64,000 nucleotides of DNA from Hathewaya proteolytica DSM 3090. Lineage in GTDB: Bacteria; Bacillota; Clostridia; Clostridiales; Clostridiaceae. The notes under the pieces are model-generated. The model was not told the DNA's origin and made no database searches. It saw only the letters and a program-made list of their open reading frames with translations. The translations under genes were made by a program, and so were the position numbers. The stretch spans positions 1-64,000 of the forward strand of contig NZ_FRAD01000015.1 of assembly GCF_900142225.1 (NCBI RefSeq). Reading direction: 5' to 3'. Below are positions 24,580 to 34,929 of the stretch, one piece after another. Each line of letters starts with the position of its first letter. Position 1 is the stretch's first letter.

Positions 24580-24611
24580 AGTATATTTTCTCCTTTTTCT
24601 ATGGTTTGTCT

Positions 24612-25613
24612 TTAAATTATCTGTCCTATGCTTATGGTCATACCCTTAATGCATATTTTATCTGTAATAAGTCTCCCACCTAGAAGTTCTACACAGGGCT
24701 GACACACAGCTCTTACTCCTATGGTCTTCATGACAAAATCTGAACCTTGGTATTTAAGGTGAAATTTTTCTATTTCATCCTTTTGAAATACCACCATGGG
24801 ACAATTTAAGTGATCCGAAAGCTCCTTTATGGCACTTTCATTTTCTTTAACCCAGGCTGTAGCTATGGACTTTACACTTCTCTCATCTATGTTCAGTGTC
24901 TTCAATAATTCCCTTGTGTTTTCTATCATAAGTTCACCACTGTAATCTTTTCTACACCCTATACCCAATACAATATTCTTTTGTATCAGTTTTAAAACAC
25001 AAAAGGCATTTTCTACTTTAGGTTCCCTTTTATTTGTCACCACAACTACACCCTTATAACTTTCTTTGGGGTTGTATCTTAAATAGCCTTTGGGCAGAAT
25101 TTCGCTATGCTCCCAGATAAAAGCTACTCTTTCCCCGTTTACAAGAGAGGCTGCAATATCCTTGCATTTCTTCATATCTTCAATTATTAAGTTGTTGTCC
25201 TTTGCAAAAATATCCGGTGCTGTTATATTCAGATTGTCTGTGGCCGTGGTGATAATAGGTGTGACACCAAGTTTTTCGTATAATTCCTGACACAAACCGT
25301 TGGCACCACCTAAGTGGCCTCCAATCAGGGAGATAGCGTACTGCATCTTGTTGTCTATTACAACTACTCCTGGGTCGCTAGTTTTGCTATTTATAAACTC
25401 TGCTATACTTCTAACCGCTATGCCCGTTGAAGAAATAAAGATAATATAGTCTACCTTTTGAAATACTTGTGACACCACATTTTTAATCTTCATGGTTTTT
25501 GTAGTCTCTCTTTTAAATACTTCCACCTTATAATTTTCGCAAAGCTTTTCCTTTATCTTATCTGAAATTTCATCGCCATGGTCCGTTACACATATAACAG
25601 CTATCTTATCCAT
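24612..25613 (-). CDS. cbiG: Cobalt-precorrin-5A hydrolase
   Basis: A 333-residue protein that opens the delta-lactone of cobalt-precorrin-5A and releases acetaldehyde. MDKIAVICVTDHGDEISDKI starts the N-terminal domain, which contains ISSTGIAVRSIAEF and the family signature SLIGGHLGGAN. The C-terminal CbiG_C domain begins KNIVLGIGCRKDYSG and includes SIATAWVKENE. The ATG at 25613 lies one base after the cbiF stop; the long open frame to 25688 overlaps cbiF and has no binding site. Confidence 0.92.
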   Translation of the reverse strand: MDKIAVICVTDHGDEISDKIKEKLCENYKVEVFKRETTKTMKIKNVVSQVFQKVDYIIFISSTGIAVRSIAEFINSKTSDPGVVVIDNKMQYAISLIGGHLGGANGLCQELYEKLGVTPIITTATDNLNITAPDIFAKDNNLIIEDMKKCKDIAASLVNGERVAFIWEHSEILPKGYLRYNPKESYKGVVVVTNKREPKVENAFCVLKLIQKNIVLGIGCRKDYSGELMIENTRELLKTLNIDERSVKSIATAWVKENESAIKELSDHLNCPMVVFQKDEIEKFHLKYQGSDFVMKTIGVRAVCQPCVELLGGRLITDKICIKGMTISIGQII

Positions 25614-25614
25614 T

Positions 25615-26370
25615 TTATTTTTGTCCCTCTCTGAACATATGGGAAAATGTTTTATCGTATAATTTGCTTTTGTCATAGCTGCAGTCAATGAAATCTCCTA
25701 CCAATATCTGTGCACACTTTGTGATTCCTGCGTCCTTAACCTTTTGAGATATGTCATCAAGGGTACCGAAGATAGCTCTTTCATCTTCCCAAGTTGCTCT
25801 TTCAACTATGGCTATAGGCACATTTCTTCCATAGCCCTTTCTCAGCTTTTCAACAACCTTGTCTATCATGCTGATGGATAGGAATATTGCCATGGAAGCT
25901 CCTATTCTAGCTAGGTTCTCTAAGTCCTCAGTCTCTGGCACTGGTGTTCTTCCCTCTACCCTTGTTAAAATTAAAGTTTGAGTTACAGAAGGAAGGGTGA
26001 ACTCCTTTTTGATGGCAGCAGCCGCCGCTGTGCAGGAGCTAACTCCAGGTATAACTTCATATTTTATGTCTCCATGCTTATCTAATTCGTCCATTTGCTC
26101 TTTTATAGCACCATAAATCGAAGGATCTCCTGTGTGAAGTCTAACCACAGTCTTTCCTTCCTTTTCTGCTTTAAGCATAATTTCTATAACTTCATCTAAA
26201 TTCATAGATGCAGAATTGTATTTTTCCACACCTTCCTTGCAGAACTTCATGTGTTCTGGGCTTACAAGAGAACCAGCGTATATTACTACGTCAGCCTTCA
26301 TTAAAGTATCTCTTCCCTTTACTGTTATTAAATCCACATCTCCAGGACCTGCTCCTATAAAATATATCAT
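25615..26370 (-). CDS. cbiF: Cobalt-precorrin-4 C11-methyltransferase
   Basis: A 251-residue SAM-dependent methyltransferase. MIYFIGAGPGDVDLITVKGR is the N-terminal GxGxGD-type motif; HTGDPSIYGAIKEQ and IPGVSSCTAAAAAI are the second and third SAM contacts. LTRVEGRTPVPETEDL is the CobM/CbiF-specific loop. It methylates C11. Start at ATG 26370 with GGGAGG 6 bases upstream; the frame extends further but has no other site. It overlaps neither neighbour. Confidence 0.94.
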   Translation of the reverse strand: MIYFIGAGPGDVDLITVKGRDTLMKADVVIYAGSLVSPEHMKFCKEGVEKYNSASMNLDEVIEIMLKAEKEGKTVVRLHTGDPSIYGAIKEQMDELDKHGDIKYEVIPGVSSCTAAAAAIKKEFTLPSVTQTLILTRVEGRTPVPETEDLENLARIGASMAIFLSISMIDKVVEKLRKGYGRNVPIAIVERATWEDERAIFGTLDDISQKVKDAGITKCAQILVGDFIDCSYDKSKLYDKTFSHMFREGQK

Positions 26371-26386
26371 GTTATTTCCTCCCAAT

Positions 26387-27052
26387 TTACTTTCTTCTTG
26401 CAATTATAAGGCTCATATAATCTCTATTGTTTATTATCTCTTCCTTTGAGGTCAGTATCTGCTGCTGTTCTGATCCAACTCTTCTAACACAGGTGTACTG
26501 AAATCCTCTTTCTTCAAGAAACTCTATAACTTCTTTTTCTACTTTGTAAAACTTCATTATAACTAAAAACTTTTCATCTTTTACAGAGTCTAGTCTTGTG
26601 GCAGGCAGTATCAAAAGAGGTTCATCTCCTATTACTAAAGGTTTGCCCACTGCCGAAGCCGAAGCACAAAAGGAGGTTATACCTGGCACCGTTATAACTT
26701 CAATGCCCTTTCCCTTTATATGCTCTAAAAGATATGTATATGTACTAAATACAAAAGGGTCTCCTATGGTAAGAAAGGCCACATCATTGTCTTCCTTTAT
26801 AAGGGCTGCAATCTCTTCGTAGGCTTCGTATATCTTCTTTTCCTGATCCTTACCTCCCATGGGGAACTGCTTAAAAATCACCCTTGTATTCTCTTCAATA
26901 TAGTCCTTTGCGATGTTGTAGGCCATGCTGTCTCCACCTGCCACAGCTGTTGGCACCACTATTACATCTACTTTTTTTATTATATTGACAGCTTTCACTG
27001 TAATTAACTCTTTATCTCCAGGGCCAACGCCTATTCCGTATAACTTTCCCAT
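26387..27052 (-). CDS. cbiL: Cobalt-precorrin-2 C20-methyltransferase
   Basis: A 221-residue tetrapyrrole methylase. GIGVGPGDKELITVKAVNII and TIGDPFVFSTYTYLLEHI give the SAM site, and VPGITSFCASASAVGKPL follows. The family places it as CbiL/CobI, which adds methyl to C20 of cobalt-factor II or precorrin-2. The ATG at 27052 has AAGGAG 5 bases upstream. The stop is 16 bases before the cbiF start. Confidence 0.93.
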   Translation of the reverse strand: MGKLYGIGVGPGDKELITVKAVNIIKKVDVIVVPTAVAGGDSMAYNIAKDYIEENTRVIFKQFPMGGKDQEKKIYEAYEEIAALIKEDNDVAFLTIGDPFVFSTYTYLLEHIKGKGIEVITVPGITSFCASASAVGKPLVIGDEPLLILPATRLDSVKDEKFLVIMKFYKVEKEVIEFLEERGFQYTCVRRVGSEQQQILTSKEEIINNRDYMSLIIARRK

Positions 27053-27068
27053 CTTTATCTCCTTCAAT

Positions 27069-27632
27069 CTATAACTTCACTGCTTTAACAATAAAAATTG
27101 GATTTAATGCTAATAGCATGTATGTATTTTCCTTTGTCTTGCTCACTGCAATTTCACTGCATTGGGCTTTCATACCCATGGATTTTAGCTTTTCCATGGC
27201 TTTGTAGAGATTGTTTATGGTTATGAAGTTTAAAACCATGGTACCTCCAGTTTTAAGCTTTTTGTAGCTCTCTTCTATTATAAATTCCAGCTCCCCACTA
27301 CTTCCACCTATGAAAACTGAATCAAACTCTGTATTTATTTCCTTAAGCTTTTCTCCTGCGCTGCCCTCCATTAGAGTCAAGTTTTTTACTTGAAATTTCT
27401 CTATGTTGGCTTTTATAGTATTTATGGCATCTTGGTCCTTTTCTATGCCTATGACACTGCCCTTAGAGCAAATCTTCGCAGCTTGAATAGTGACAGAACC
27501 AGTTCCCGCTCCCACATCTAAAACGCAAGAGTTCTCTTCTAATTCCATTTTTGCAATGCTTAGTATTCTTATTTCTTCTTTAGTCATGGGGCACTTACCC
27601 CTTAAAAATTCTTCATCTTTTATATATCTCAT
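27069..27632 (-). CDS. cbiT: Cobalt-precorrin-6B C15-methyltransferase (decarboxylating), CbiT subunit
   Basis: A 187-residue class I SAM methyltransferase. LDVGAGTGSVTIQAA at about residues 39-53 is the SAM loop, preceded by GKCPMTKEEIRILS, the CbiT-specific N-terminal helix. It methylates C15 and decarboxylates the C12 acetate, in partnership with CbiE. It is a separate protein here, as in Salmonella, rather than the fused CobL. It lies three bases after cbiE. Confidence 0.93.
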   Translation of the reverse strand: MRYIKDEEFLRGKCPMTKEEIRILSIAKMELEENSCVLDVGAGTGSVTIQAAKICSKGSVIGIEKDQDAINTIKANIEKFQVKNLTLMEGSAGEKLKEINTEFDSVFIGGSSGELEFIIEESYKKLKTGGTMVLNFITINNLYKAMEKLKSMGMKAQCSEIAVSKTKENTYMLLALNPIFIVKAVKL

Positions 27633-27635
27633 TTT

Positions 27636-28250
27636 TTAATCCCTTTCTATGACAAGTACGCTAAGACAGGAGTACTGTCCCTTAGCTACTTCTTCAATGG
27701 TAGCCTTTGTTATGACTTCATCTTCATAGGATAAATTTTCACCCACATAGGCCCTACCTTTGATATGGTTTTCATGCAACATCTTACACAGTGTTTCAGG
27801 TGTATATTTATCGTCCACCAGCCAAAAACTCTCTTTGTATTGCCTTACCATATCTATAAAGTTTTCTTCTCTTCCGTGCATACTGCCCACATAGGCATTT
27901 TGCCAAGGCAATGCCAGTTTGCAGCTAAGATACTGAAAAGAGCTAAGACCAGGTATCACATTTACATCACTGCATATGTTGTTTTTCACGTAATTTGTTA
28001 TACCATAATAACAAGGGTCTCCAGAGGCGATAATTCCTATACTACCGTATTTGCCGCTTTGGCACAGTTCCTTTAGATCTAAAATGCTGTTTAGGACAAC
28101 TTTTTTATTATCTACGAAATTTATGCTGTCCATGGCTCTTTTAAATCCCACCAGTACTTCTACACTGTTTAAATATTTTTTGGCTTCTGGAAGAATATAT
28201 TCTTCACTACCAGGTCCAAGTCCTATAATATATATTTTACTTTTCTCCAT
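27636..28250 (-). CDS. cbiE: Cobalt-precorrin-7 C5-methyltransferase
   Basis: A 204-residue tetrapyrrole methylase. IYIIGLGPGSEEYILPEAKK opens the fold; ASGDPCYYGI and VNVIPGLSSFQYLSCKLALP are the second and third conserved blocks. HGREENFIDM marks the CbiE subfamily, which methylates C5. Start supported by AAGGTGATT. It lies 20 bases from cbiD and 3 from cbiT. Confidence 0.93.
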   Translation of the reverse strand: MEKSKIYIIGLGPGSEEYILPEAKKYLNSVEVLVGFKRAMDSINFVDNKKVVLNSILDLKELCQSGKYGSIGIIASGDPCYYGITNYVKNNICSDVNVIPGLSSFQYLSCKLALPWQNAYVGSMHGREENFIDMVRQYKESFWLVDDKYTPETLCKMLHENHIKGRAYVGENLSYEDEVITKATIEEVAKGQYSCLSVLVIERD

Positions 28251-28270
28251 ACAATCACCTTAATCGCCCT

Positions 28271-29350
28271 TTAGCACAATTCGTTGTAGAGTATGCCTCT
28301 GTTCATGGAATAAAGACATACTTCCGCTTCAATACTTTTATGAGTATAAAGGTAAATTCTGTTCTTTATTTTTTCACCTATGGTTTTGTAGATATTTTGG
28401 TACTTATCTCCTAGAACTTCAATGGCACCCTCTGTGGTCTTTTCCCTATAAACCTTCTCTACAAGCTCTAAAGGTGCCCCACAAAGAGCTAGCTCCAAAG
28501 CAAGCACCTCTAACCTAACATCACATACTCTGCTGTGAGTGTGAAAACATCCTGCAGACACCTTGCACATCTTTCCGATGTGACCTACAAACTTTATTTT
28601 CTTTATGCCAAGCTCCTCACAGCAGTCCAAAGCAAAACCTACAAAGTTTGAAATGGTTACAATGTGATCTTTATTTATGTTTAATTCAGCGCACCTATCT
28701 TCTCCCATGTTGCCAAATACAAAGACTGGCTCTATAACTCCATTGGCAAACTTCTGCCTTATTTCTAGTTTTATGGAGTCCTTCAAGGCTTCCTCCGACA
28801 TTGGAGTTACAATACCTGTAGTACCCAGAATAGAAATACCACCGACTATGTTAAGCCTTGGATTGAAGGTCTTTTTCGCCACTTCCTCTCCACCTGGAAC
28901 AAAGATGGTAATTTCCACACCCTTATCCTTTGGAAGAACTTTTCTAACCTCTTCTTCTATCATGGTCCTTGGCACTGGGTTTATGGCAGCTTCACCTTTT
29001 TTTATGTAAAGGCCTTCACCCATGACCATGCCAACGCCCTTACCGCCTTTTAAAGTAAAGGTTTTATCCGATTTCTCAGCCCTTGCAAATATTTTTAAAC
29101 CGTGAGTTATGTCAATATCATCTCCGCCATCTTTCACAACGCAGCATTCTACATAATCTTCCCCCACTTTTATATCTTCTATGGGAAGGTCTAAAACAAT
29201 GCCCTTAGGTGTATTTATTTTTATTGTAGATAATTCTTCTTTATTGTATAACATGTATGTGGCGGCTTTTGCCGCTGCTGTGGCACAGGATCCCGTGGTG
29301 TAACCACACCTTAGTTTTTTTCCTTCACTGTATACGTATAGATCTAACAT
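28271..29350 (-). CDS. cbiD: Cobalt-precorrin-5B C1-methyltransferase
   Basis: A 359-residue CbiD protein. [18 protein letters not shown] near residue 13 is its signature, and [30 protein letters not shown] and [20 protein letters not shown] are further family blocks. It methylates C1 in the anaerobic pathway. It has no homology to the tetrapyrrole methylases. AAGGTGAG precedes the start. Confidence 0.94.
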   Translation of the reverse strand: MLDLYVYSEGKKLRCGYTTGSCATAAAKAATYMLYNKEELSTIKINTPKGIVLDLPIEDIKVGEDYVECCVVKDGGDDIDITHGLKIFARAEKSDKTFTLKGGKGVGMVMGEGLYIKKGEAAINPVPRTMIEEEVRKVLPKDKGVEITIFVPGGEEVAKKTFNPRLNIVGGISILGTTGIVTPMSEEALKDSIKLEIRQKFANGVIEPVFVFGNMGEDRCAELNINKDHIVTISNFVGFALDCCEELGIKKIKFVGHIGKMCKVSAGCFHTHSRVCDVRLEVLALELALCGAPLELVEKVYREKTTEGAIEVLGDKYQNIYKTIGEKIKNRIYLYTHKSIEAEVCLYSMNRGILYNELC

Positions 29351-29371
29351 ATTCTCACCTTGTCTTTTATT

Positions 29372-29998
29372 CTAATCTCTCTTTACCACCATGTACATAA
29401 GTGCATTTATAATGGATGCAGCCACACCGCTGCCACCTTTTCTTCCTCTAATGCTGATCATAGGAACTGTCATTTTCTCAAATTCTTCTTTTGATTCCGC
29501 TGCTCCAACAAAGCCAATAGGTGCTGCCACAACAAATTCTGGCTTTGCTACTCCCTCTTCCATAAGCTCTTTTAGCCTAAATAATGCTGTGGGAGCGTTG
29601 CCAAATACAAATATTTTTACACCGTCTTTTACAGCCTTTTCAACACCCACAATGGAACGAGTAACGGCTCTTTCCTTTGCTTCTTTTGCTACTTCTTCAT
29701 CGCTGACATAGCACTTTACATTGCAATTAAGCTGCTCTAGGGCTTTTTTATTTATACCTGACAATGCCATTTTTGTATCTGTGTATATGGTAGTGCCCTT
29801 TTTTAGAGCTACAAGAGCTGCATCAATGGCCCCTTCTCTAATGTAGGTTATATCCTTGTATTCAAAATCCGCCGTGGTGTGTATCACCCTTTTTATTATT
29901 TTAAGTTCTCTTTCAGTGAAATTGTGAGGTCCCATTTCCTCTCCAATTATCTCAAAACTTTTCACTTCTATATCCATAGGTTTTTTTACGTAATCCAT
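29372..29998 (-). CDS. cbiC: Cobalt-precorrin-8 methylmutase
   Basis: A 208-residue CobH/CbiC enzyme that moves the C11 methyl to C12 to make cobyrinate. VIHTTADFEY near residue 40 contains the conserved active-site His. TDTKMALSGI, FGNAPTALFRL, PIGFVGAAESKE and GRKGGSGVAASIINAL are strong family blocks. GGAGG lies 7 bases before the ATG. It stands between cbiA and cbiD in the operon. Confidence 0.94.
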   Translation of the reverse strand: MDYVKKPMDIEVKSFEIIGEEMGPHNFTERELKIIKRVIHTTADFEYKDITYIREGAIDAALVALKKGTTIYTDTKMALSGINKKALEQLNCNVKCYVSDEEVAKEAKERAVTRSIVGVEKAVKDGVKIFVFGNAPTALFRLKELMEEGVAKPEFVVAAPIGFVGAAESKEEFEKMTVPMISIRGRKGGSGVAASIINALMYMVVKRD

Positions 29999-30019
29999 TT
30001 AAATTCCTCCATGTACAAT

Positions 30020-31351
30020 TTATTTAATATCAAACATAGCTTTTACAAATTCCATATTTCCGAAGAAGTGAAGGTGAGCATAGGCTCCTAAGGTGTTGTT
30101 TTTTACATAACCACACTTCCAGCTTTTCTTTTCCCCCAAGTAATTCACTTTTTCCACCTTGTATATTGTCTTGTCTTTGTTGTCCACATAGGATTTATGA
30201 AACTCATGACAATTAATAGAAAGCCCCTTTGGCAATATATTATTTTCTTCATCTATATTTACAGTGGCGTATCCAAAATTCTGCAATCTCTTTGCCATGT
30301 AGGAACAGCCGTGAAAGTATGCTACTAGCTCCTCTTCATCTCCCTTGCCATCAAGGGAAATAATGCTTTTTGTAAGGTACATCATTCCTCCACACTCTGC
30401 GTAGCACCTAACTCCACCTTCTAGAGCTTTTTTTATGCTATTTATCATGGACTTATTACTGCTTAATTCATGATAAAATACCTCTGGATATCCTCCTCCA
30501 ATGTATAAAAAATCTATGTCTTCAGGAATTTTTTCATCATAGATAGGTGAGAAATATTGAACTTCTCCCAATTCCCTTAGAAGCTCTAGATTTTCAGCAT
30601 AATAAAAGCTAAAACTCTTATCCATGGCCACAGCAATTTTTAGATTCTTATTTGCTAAATGAAAGTTATCTTCATACTTTTTTGTCTCTTTAAAACACTG
30701 CATAAGGGAATCTAAATCCACGTGCTTTTCCATGAGCTCTGCACATACTTCTATCTTTTCTTCCAAATCATCTATTTCACTGCTTTGAATAAGGCCTAAA
30801 TGCCTGCTTCCAAGCTTTAATTCCTCACTTGCAGGAATGTAGCCGAAGACCTTAAGTTTGCAGTTTTTTTCAATGATGGTTTTTAAAAGTTGGTAGTAAG
30901 ATGAGCTTATGTTATTTAATATAACTCCACAGATGGAATTTTCTTTGTAATTTAGTATGCCATTTATTTCAGCGCTTAATGTGGCACTTTGAGCCTTTGG
31001 AGATAATACAAGCACCGTTGGCAAGTCTAACATCTGTGATATTTCATAGGTAGACCCATCAGTATCTATGCCCTTTCCATCATAAAAGCCCATGACACCT
31101 TCCACCACAGCTAAATCTCCATTTCCCCTTGAAAATGCAGCTTTTACACCCTTTTCACCCATGAGAAATACATCCAGGTTTCGGCACCTATTTCCTGTTA
31201 TCCTAGTGTGGAAAGCTGAATCTATGTAATCTGGGCCAACCTTATAAGGCTGCACCTTGTAGCCTCTATTTCCAAGAGCTTTTAACAAACCTAAAGTCAC
31301 GGTGGTTTTACCTCCACCACTGCTATTTGATGATACCACTATTCCCTTCAT
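30020..31351 (-). CDS. cbiA: Cobyrinate a,c-diamide synthase
   Basis: A 443-residue glutamine-dependent amidotransferase. SSNSSGGGKTTVTLGL is the N-terminal ATP loop and VEGVMGFYDGKG the Mg site. The C-terminal glutaminase has the nucleophile in YAECGGMMYL and the catalytic His in HEFHKS. It amidates the a and c side chains of cobyrinate. Its start overlaps the last 29 bases of cobD, with AAGGAAGTG well placed, so translation is probably coupled. Confidence 0.94.
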   Translation of the reverse strand: MKGIVVSSNSSGGGKTTVTLGLLKALGNRGYKVQPYKVGPDYIDSAFHTRITGNRCRNLDVFLMGEKGVKAAFSRGNGDLAVVEGVMGFYDGKGIDTDGSTYEISQMLDLPTVLVLSPKAQSATLSAEINGILNYKENSICGVILNNISSSYYQLLKTIIEKNCKLKVFGYIPASEELKLGSRHLGLIQSSEIDDLEEKIEVCAELMEKHVDLDSLMQCFKETKKYEDNFHLANKNLKIAVAMDKSFSFYYAENLELLRELGEVQYFSPIYDEKIPEDIDFLYIGGGYPEVFYHELSSNKSMINSIKKALEGGVRCYAECGGMMYLTKSIISLDGKGDEEELVAYFHGCSYMAKRLQNFGYATVNIDEENNILPKGLSINCHEFHKSYVDNKDKTIYKVEKVNYLGEKKSWKCGYVKNNTLGAYAHLHFFGNMEFVKAMFDIK

Positions 31352-32429
31352 CTCTTATCACTTCCTTCAACTTTTCTAAAAACACCTCATTAGTTTTTCT
31401 GTCCTTTATGGCAAACCTAAGGTATTTATCATTTAAACCTACGTAATTGTCTGCCTTTCTTATCAATACATGCTTTTCTATCATTTTATTGTATAGCTCT
31501 TGGCTATTTCCATTTTCCTTTAATTTCACCAATACAAAGTTGCCTTTGCTTCTGTAGACTTTTTCTATTATATCTATATATCTAAGGCAATTTAAAAAGT
31601 GATCCCTCTCTTTTAAAATCCACTGCCTACTTTTCTCTATGTAATCTCTGTCCTGAAGACAGTACTTTACGGCCACCTCTGCAAAACAGTTCACATTCCA
31701 TGGATTTTGCATTTTTTTTATGTCTTGTAGGTATGCTTCATTGCCACAGCATCCATAGCCCATTCTTATGCCTGGCATGGCAAAAAATTTGGTCATGGCT
31801 CTTACTATGAAAAGGCATTTATACTCCTTTGTGTACTTAGTAAGGCTCTGATTTTCTTCGTCACAAGTAAATTCTATAAAGGCTTCATCCACAATTATCA
31901 GTTTTTTTTCAGCTTCTGCATACTCTAAAATTGCCATGAACTCTCTTATATCAATGGCGCTTCCATTGGGATTGTTTGGGTTTCCTATTATAAGGGTATG
32001 GTATTTTTTAAAATCCTCTAAGAGCTCTTTGTAGTCTAAGATAAAGTCTCCCATTTTTTCATCTAGGTCTATTTCCTTCATTGCATAATATCCATAGGGT
32101 ACATTCCACTTTTTAAGACTTAATTCGTATTCACAAAAGGATGGCACCACTAGCAGTGCTGACTTGCAGCTTCCTATGGCAATATCCAGTATTTCTGCCG
32201 CTCCGTTGCCCACCACCATGTATTCCTTTGGAAGATGACAGTACTCTGACAGTTTCTCTTTTACAACTCTGTACTCAATGTCAGGGTATTTTTTTAAATT
32301 TTCCACTGCCTCTTGGATATTTTCCTTAAAGCTACTTGGCACTCCCAAGGGATTTATGTTGGAGCTGTAATCTAAAAGCTCTATATTCTTAAAAAGTCCT
32401 TCGCTGTATATATCTCCACCGTGTAACAT
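31323..32429 (-). CDS. cobD: L-threonine-O-3-phosphate decarboxylase
   Basis: A 368-residue PLP enzyme of the histidinol-phosphate aminotransferase type. It starts MLHGGDIYSEGLFKNIELLD, with YSSNINPLGVP soon after. IIGNPNNPNG and VDEAFIEF bind PLP, and RAMTKFFAMPGIRMGYG contains the Schiff-base Lys. It makes (R)-1-amino-2-propanol phosphate for the aminopropanol arm. The ATG at 32429 overlaps the cbiB stop by one base (TAATG), with GTGGAGG upstream; this is much better than the ATG at 32513 deep in cbiB. Confidence 0.92.
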   Translation of the reverse strand: MLHGGDIYSEGLFKNIELLDYSSNINPLGVPSSFKENIQEAVENLKKYPDIEYRVVKEKLSEYCHLPKEYMVVGNGAAEILDIAIGSCKSALLVVPSFCEYELSLKKWNVPYGYYAMKEIDLDEKMGDFILDYKELLEDFKKYHTLIIGNPNNPNGSAIDIREFMAILEYAEAEKKLIIVDEAFIEFTCDEENQSLTKYTKEYKCLFIVRAMTKFFAMPGIRMGYGCCGNEAYLQDIKKMQNPWNVNCFAEVAVKYCLQDRDYIEKSRQWILKERDHFLNCLRYIDIIEKVYRSKGNFVLVKLKENGNSQELYNKMIEKHVLIRKADNYVGLNDKYLRFAIKDRKTNEVFLEKLKEVIRDEGNSGIIK

Positions 32430-33397
32430 TAGAAAATGATCCTCCACAATATAATAATTATAAAATAAATAATATACATTAGAATTTCCGCAGCGTACAT
32501 AAGTTTTATGCACTGAAGAATGTGGTATTTTTCTAGAGCTATCACATCATCCCCCATGGTTGGTTTGTATATGACTTGACCAAAATAGGTGTTAGTGCCT
32601 CCTAATTGTACTTTCATGGCTCCTGCCGCTGCTGCCTCTGGATAAGCGCAGTTGGGACTTTTGTGATTGTGTCTATCTCTAACCATTATTCTAAATGACT
32701 TAAGGACATTTCCCCCTACTACTGGTGCGCTTAAAGCAATTAAAAGCCCCGTTATCCTAGCTGGAATATAATTAAATACGTCATCAACCTTTGCAGGGAA
32801 AAAGCCAATATGCTTAAATTCCTCAGTCAAGTATCCTAACATGGAGTCCATGGTGTTTATTCCTTTGTACATCATGGCACCTGCTCCTCCAAAGGGTCCA
32901 AATAACATGGCAAAAAACATAGGAGCAATGACTCCATCCGCCGTGTTCTCAGCTATGGTTTCCACATCGGCTCTTATTACTTCGTGTTCACTTAAATCCT
33001 TTGTCTCTCTTCCAACTATGTATGATAGTTTAACTCTAGCTTCCTTCAAATCATCTTTTTCCAGCTCTAAGTATATCTTTTTGCCCTCCACCCCAAGGCA
33101 TTTGCAAGCTAAAGTGGTCCACAAGATAAATACATTTATGATATGGTGCAATAATGGGATTTCCCTTGTCACAAGCAAAAGTAAAAAGGGAATAATGAAA
33201 GTCACAAATGCCACGGTGATTACTATAAAACCTCCACCAAATTTAAGGGCTTTTGAACTTTTGCATCTCTTACGTGTAAACTTTTGCAGCTTTGATATGA
33301 GTTTTCCAATGTATATAACTGGGTGAGGGAATCCATAGGGATCCCCAATTACCCAATCTATAATAATGGCAATTAAAATGTCTAAGGCATACCACAT
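32429..33397 (-). CDS. cbiB: Adenosylcobinamide-phosphate synthase
   Basis: A 322-residue membrane protein with about five hydrophobic helices. IDWVIGDPYGFPHPVIYIGK at the N-terminus, VRADVETIAENTADGVIAP-like residues (IRADVETIAENTADGVIAPM region) and NTMDSMLGY are CbiB signatures; DVFNYIPARIT and NCAYPEAAAAGAM follow. It joins aminopropanol phosphate to adenosylcobyric acid. It overlaps cbiP and cobD by one base at each end. Confidence 0.93.
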   Translation of the reverse strand: MWYALDILIAIIIDWVIGDPYGFPHPVIYIGKLISKLQKFTRKRCKSSKALKFGGGFIVITVAFVTFIIPFLLLLVTREIPLLHHIINVFILWTTLACKCLGVEGKKIYLELEKDDLKEARVKLSYIVGRETKDLSEHEVIRADVETIAENTADGVIAPMFFAMLFGPFGGAGAMMYKGINTMDSMLGYLTEEFKHIGFFPAKVDDVFNYIPARITGLLIALSAPVVGGNVLKSFRIMVRDRHNHKSPNCAYPEAAAAGAMKVQLGGTNTYFGQVIYKPTMGDDVIALEKYHILQCIKLMYAAEILMYIIYFIIIILWRIIF

Positions 33398-34911
33398 TAC
33401 TTATCACTTTCCTTAATAATCTCATAAATTTTGTCCATATCTAAGGATTCCCTTACTATATCCGCCAATCTATCCAGTTCCTTTTCCCTTAAGCTTTCGT
33501 AAACAGCTGATTTTTTTTCTTCTATATTCTTTTCTCTTCTAAGCATGTTTATGACAAACTCTCTAAACTCTGTTCCATCAAAAATTCCGTGGATGTAAGT
33601 TCCCATGATATTTCCTTTAGAGTTTACTGCCCCATCATCTAAACTGCACTCTTCTCCATTCCTTGTCTTTATATGAAATAAAGCTTTAGAGGCCTTTCCG
33701 TAATTGCAGATTCCCATGTGGATTTCGTAGCCATATACATTGCCAGTGAACTGTGAAAAATTTTCTCCCTTATGTTCTTTGTCCATGCCTACAGCTTCTA
33801 CTCTTGTGGTGACTTTTTCTTCTTCAAAAACCGTCTCTATATCTAGAAGTCCCATGCCCTTTGTCTCCTCAATGGATGATTCAGTTTTGTATGGATCTTT
33901 TATTGTGTTTCCAAGTATCTGGTAGCCACCGCAGATGCCTATTATCTTCTTATTTTTTTCAGCGTGTTCTAAAATCTTCTTCTCTAAACCTTCATTTCGT
34001 ATGTAATTAAGGTCTTCTATGGTATTTTTGCTGCCAAGAATTATCACCAAGTCTGGATCTCCAAATTCATCTTTTTTCTCCACAAATCTCACTGATACGT
34101 CTTCCTCCAAGGCAAGAGCATCTACGTCTGTAAAGTTTGATACGTGAGGAAGTTTTACACAAGCAATATCAATGGGCGCTGTTACTTTTTTATTTAACTT
34201 AACTGCCCCATCCTCATCCTCTAGATTCAATTTAAAATATGGAACCACACCAAGGGAAGGTTTATGTATTATATCCTCTAGCATATTAAGGCCTGGCTTT
34301 AGTATTTCTACGTCACCTCTAAATTTATTTATAATGGTGCCCTTTATTCTATCTTTTTCCGAATCATTCATCAAAAGCAAAGTTCCTGCAAGAGATGCAA
34401 ATACTCCACCCTTGTCTATATCGCCTATAAGAAGAACAGGTGCATCTACCAGCTCTGCCATGCCCATATTTACGATGTCATTTTCCCTTAAATTTATCTC
34501 TGCCGGCGATCCTGCCCCTTCCATCACCACCACATCAAACTTTTTCTCCATTTCTTCAAACTGGTTTTTTAACATTGTGGCAAATTGTGGTTTCATCCTG
34601 TGGTAATCCATGGCCGTTGTGTTGCACAAAACCTTTCCATTTACGATTACTTGGCATTTTTTATCTCCCGTTGGCTTTAAAAGTATGGGATTCATGTAGG
34701 CTTCAGGTTCCATGCCACAGGCATAGGCTTGTAGTACTTGAGCTCTACCCATTTCCTTTCCATCCATTGTTATATAAGAATTAAGGCTCATATTCTGTGC
34801 TTTAAATGGGACTACTGAGTAACCGTCCTGTTTAAGTATTCTACAAAGCGCCGTAACGAGAATACTCTTGCCCACTGAAGAACCTGTACCTTGAAACATT
34901 ATTCTAGCCAT
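33397..34911 (-). CDS. cbiP: Cobyric acid synthase
   Basis: A 504-residue glutamine amidotransferase (also named CobQ). [17 protein letters not shown] is the ATP loop. [30 protein letters not shown] and [13 protein letters not shown] are diagnostic. The glutaminase nucleophile is in [10 protein letters not shown] and its His in TYIHGIFD. It amidates side chains b, d, e and g. Start has GGGAGG. Second gene after cbiK in the operon. Confidence 0.95.
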   Translation of the reverse strand: MARIMFQGTGSSVGKSILVTALCRILKQDGYSVVPFKAQNMSLNSYITMDGKEMGRAQVLQAYACGMEPEAYMNPILLKPTGDKKCQVIVNGKVLCNTTAMDYHRMKPQFATMLKNQFEEMEKKFDVVVMEGAGSPAEINLRENDIVNMGMAELVDAPVLLIGDIDKGGVFASLAGTLLLMNDSEKDRIKGTIINKFRGDVEILKPGLNMLEDIIHKPSLGVVPYFKLNLEDEDGAVKLNKKVTAPIDIACVKLPHVSNFTDVDALALEEDVSVRFVEKKDEFGDPDLVIILGSKNTIEDLNYIRNEGLEKKILEHAEKNKKIIGICGGYQILGNTIKDPYKTESSIEETKGMGLLDIETVFEEEKVTTRVEAVGMDKEHKGENFSQFTGNVYGYEIHMGICNYGKASKALFHIKTRNGEECSLDDGAVNSKGNIMGTYIHGIFDGTEFREFVINMLRREKNIEEKKSAVYESLREKELDRLADIVRESLDMDKIYEIIKESDK

Positions 34912-34929
34912 TGCTATTCCTCCCTATTA

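Noticed and set aside
25614..25688. N-terminal extension of cbiG overlapping cbiF
   Set aside because: The extension lies wholly inside cbiF and lacks a ribosome site. The ATG at 25613 has one and gives the normal CbiG N-terminus.
32841..33326. 161-codon plus-strand frame opposite cbiB
   Set aside because: Long by chance opposite a conserved membrane protein. No ribosome site, promoter or recognisable domain.
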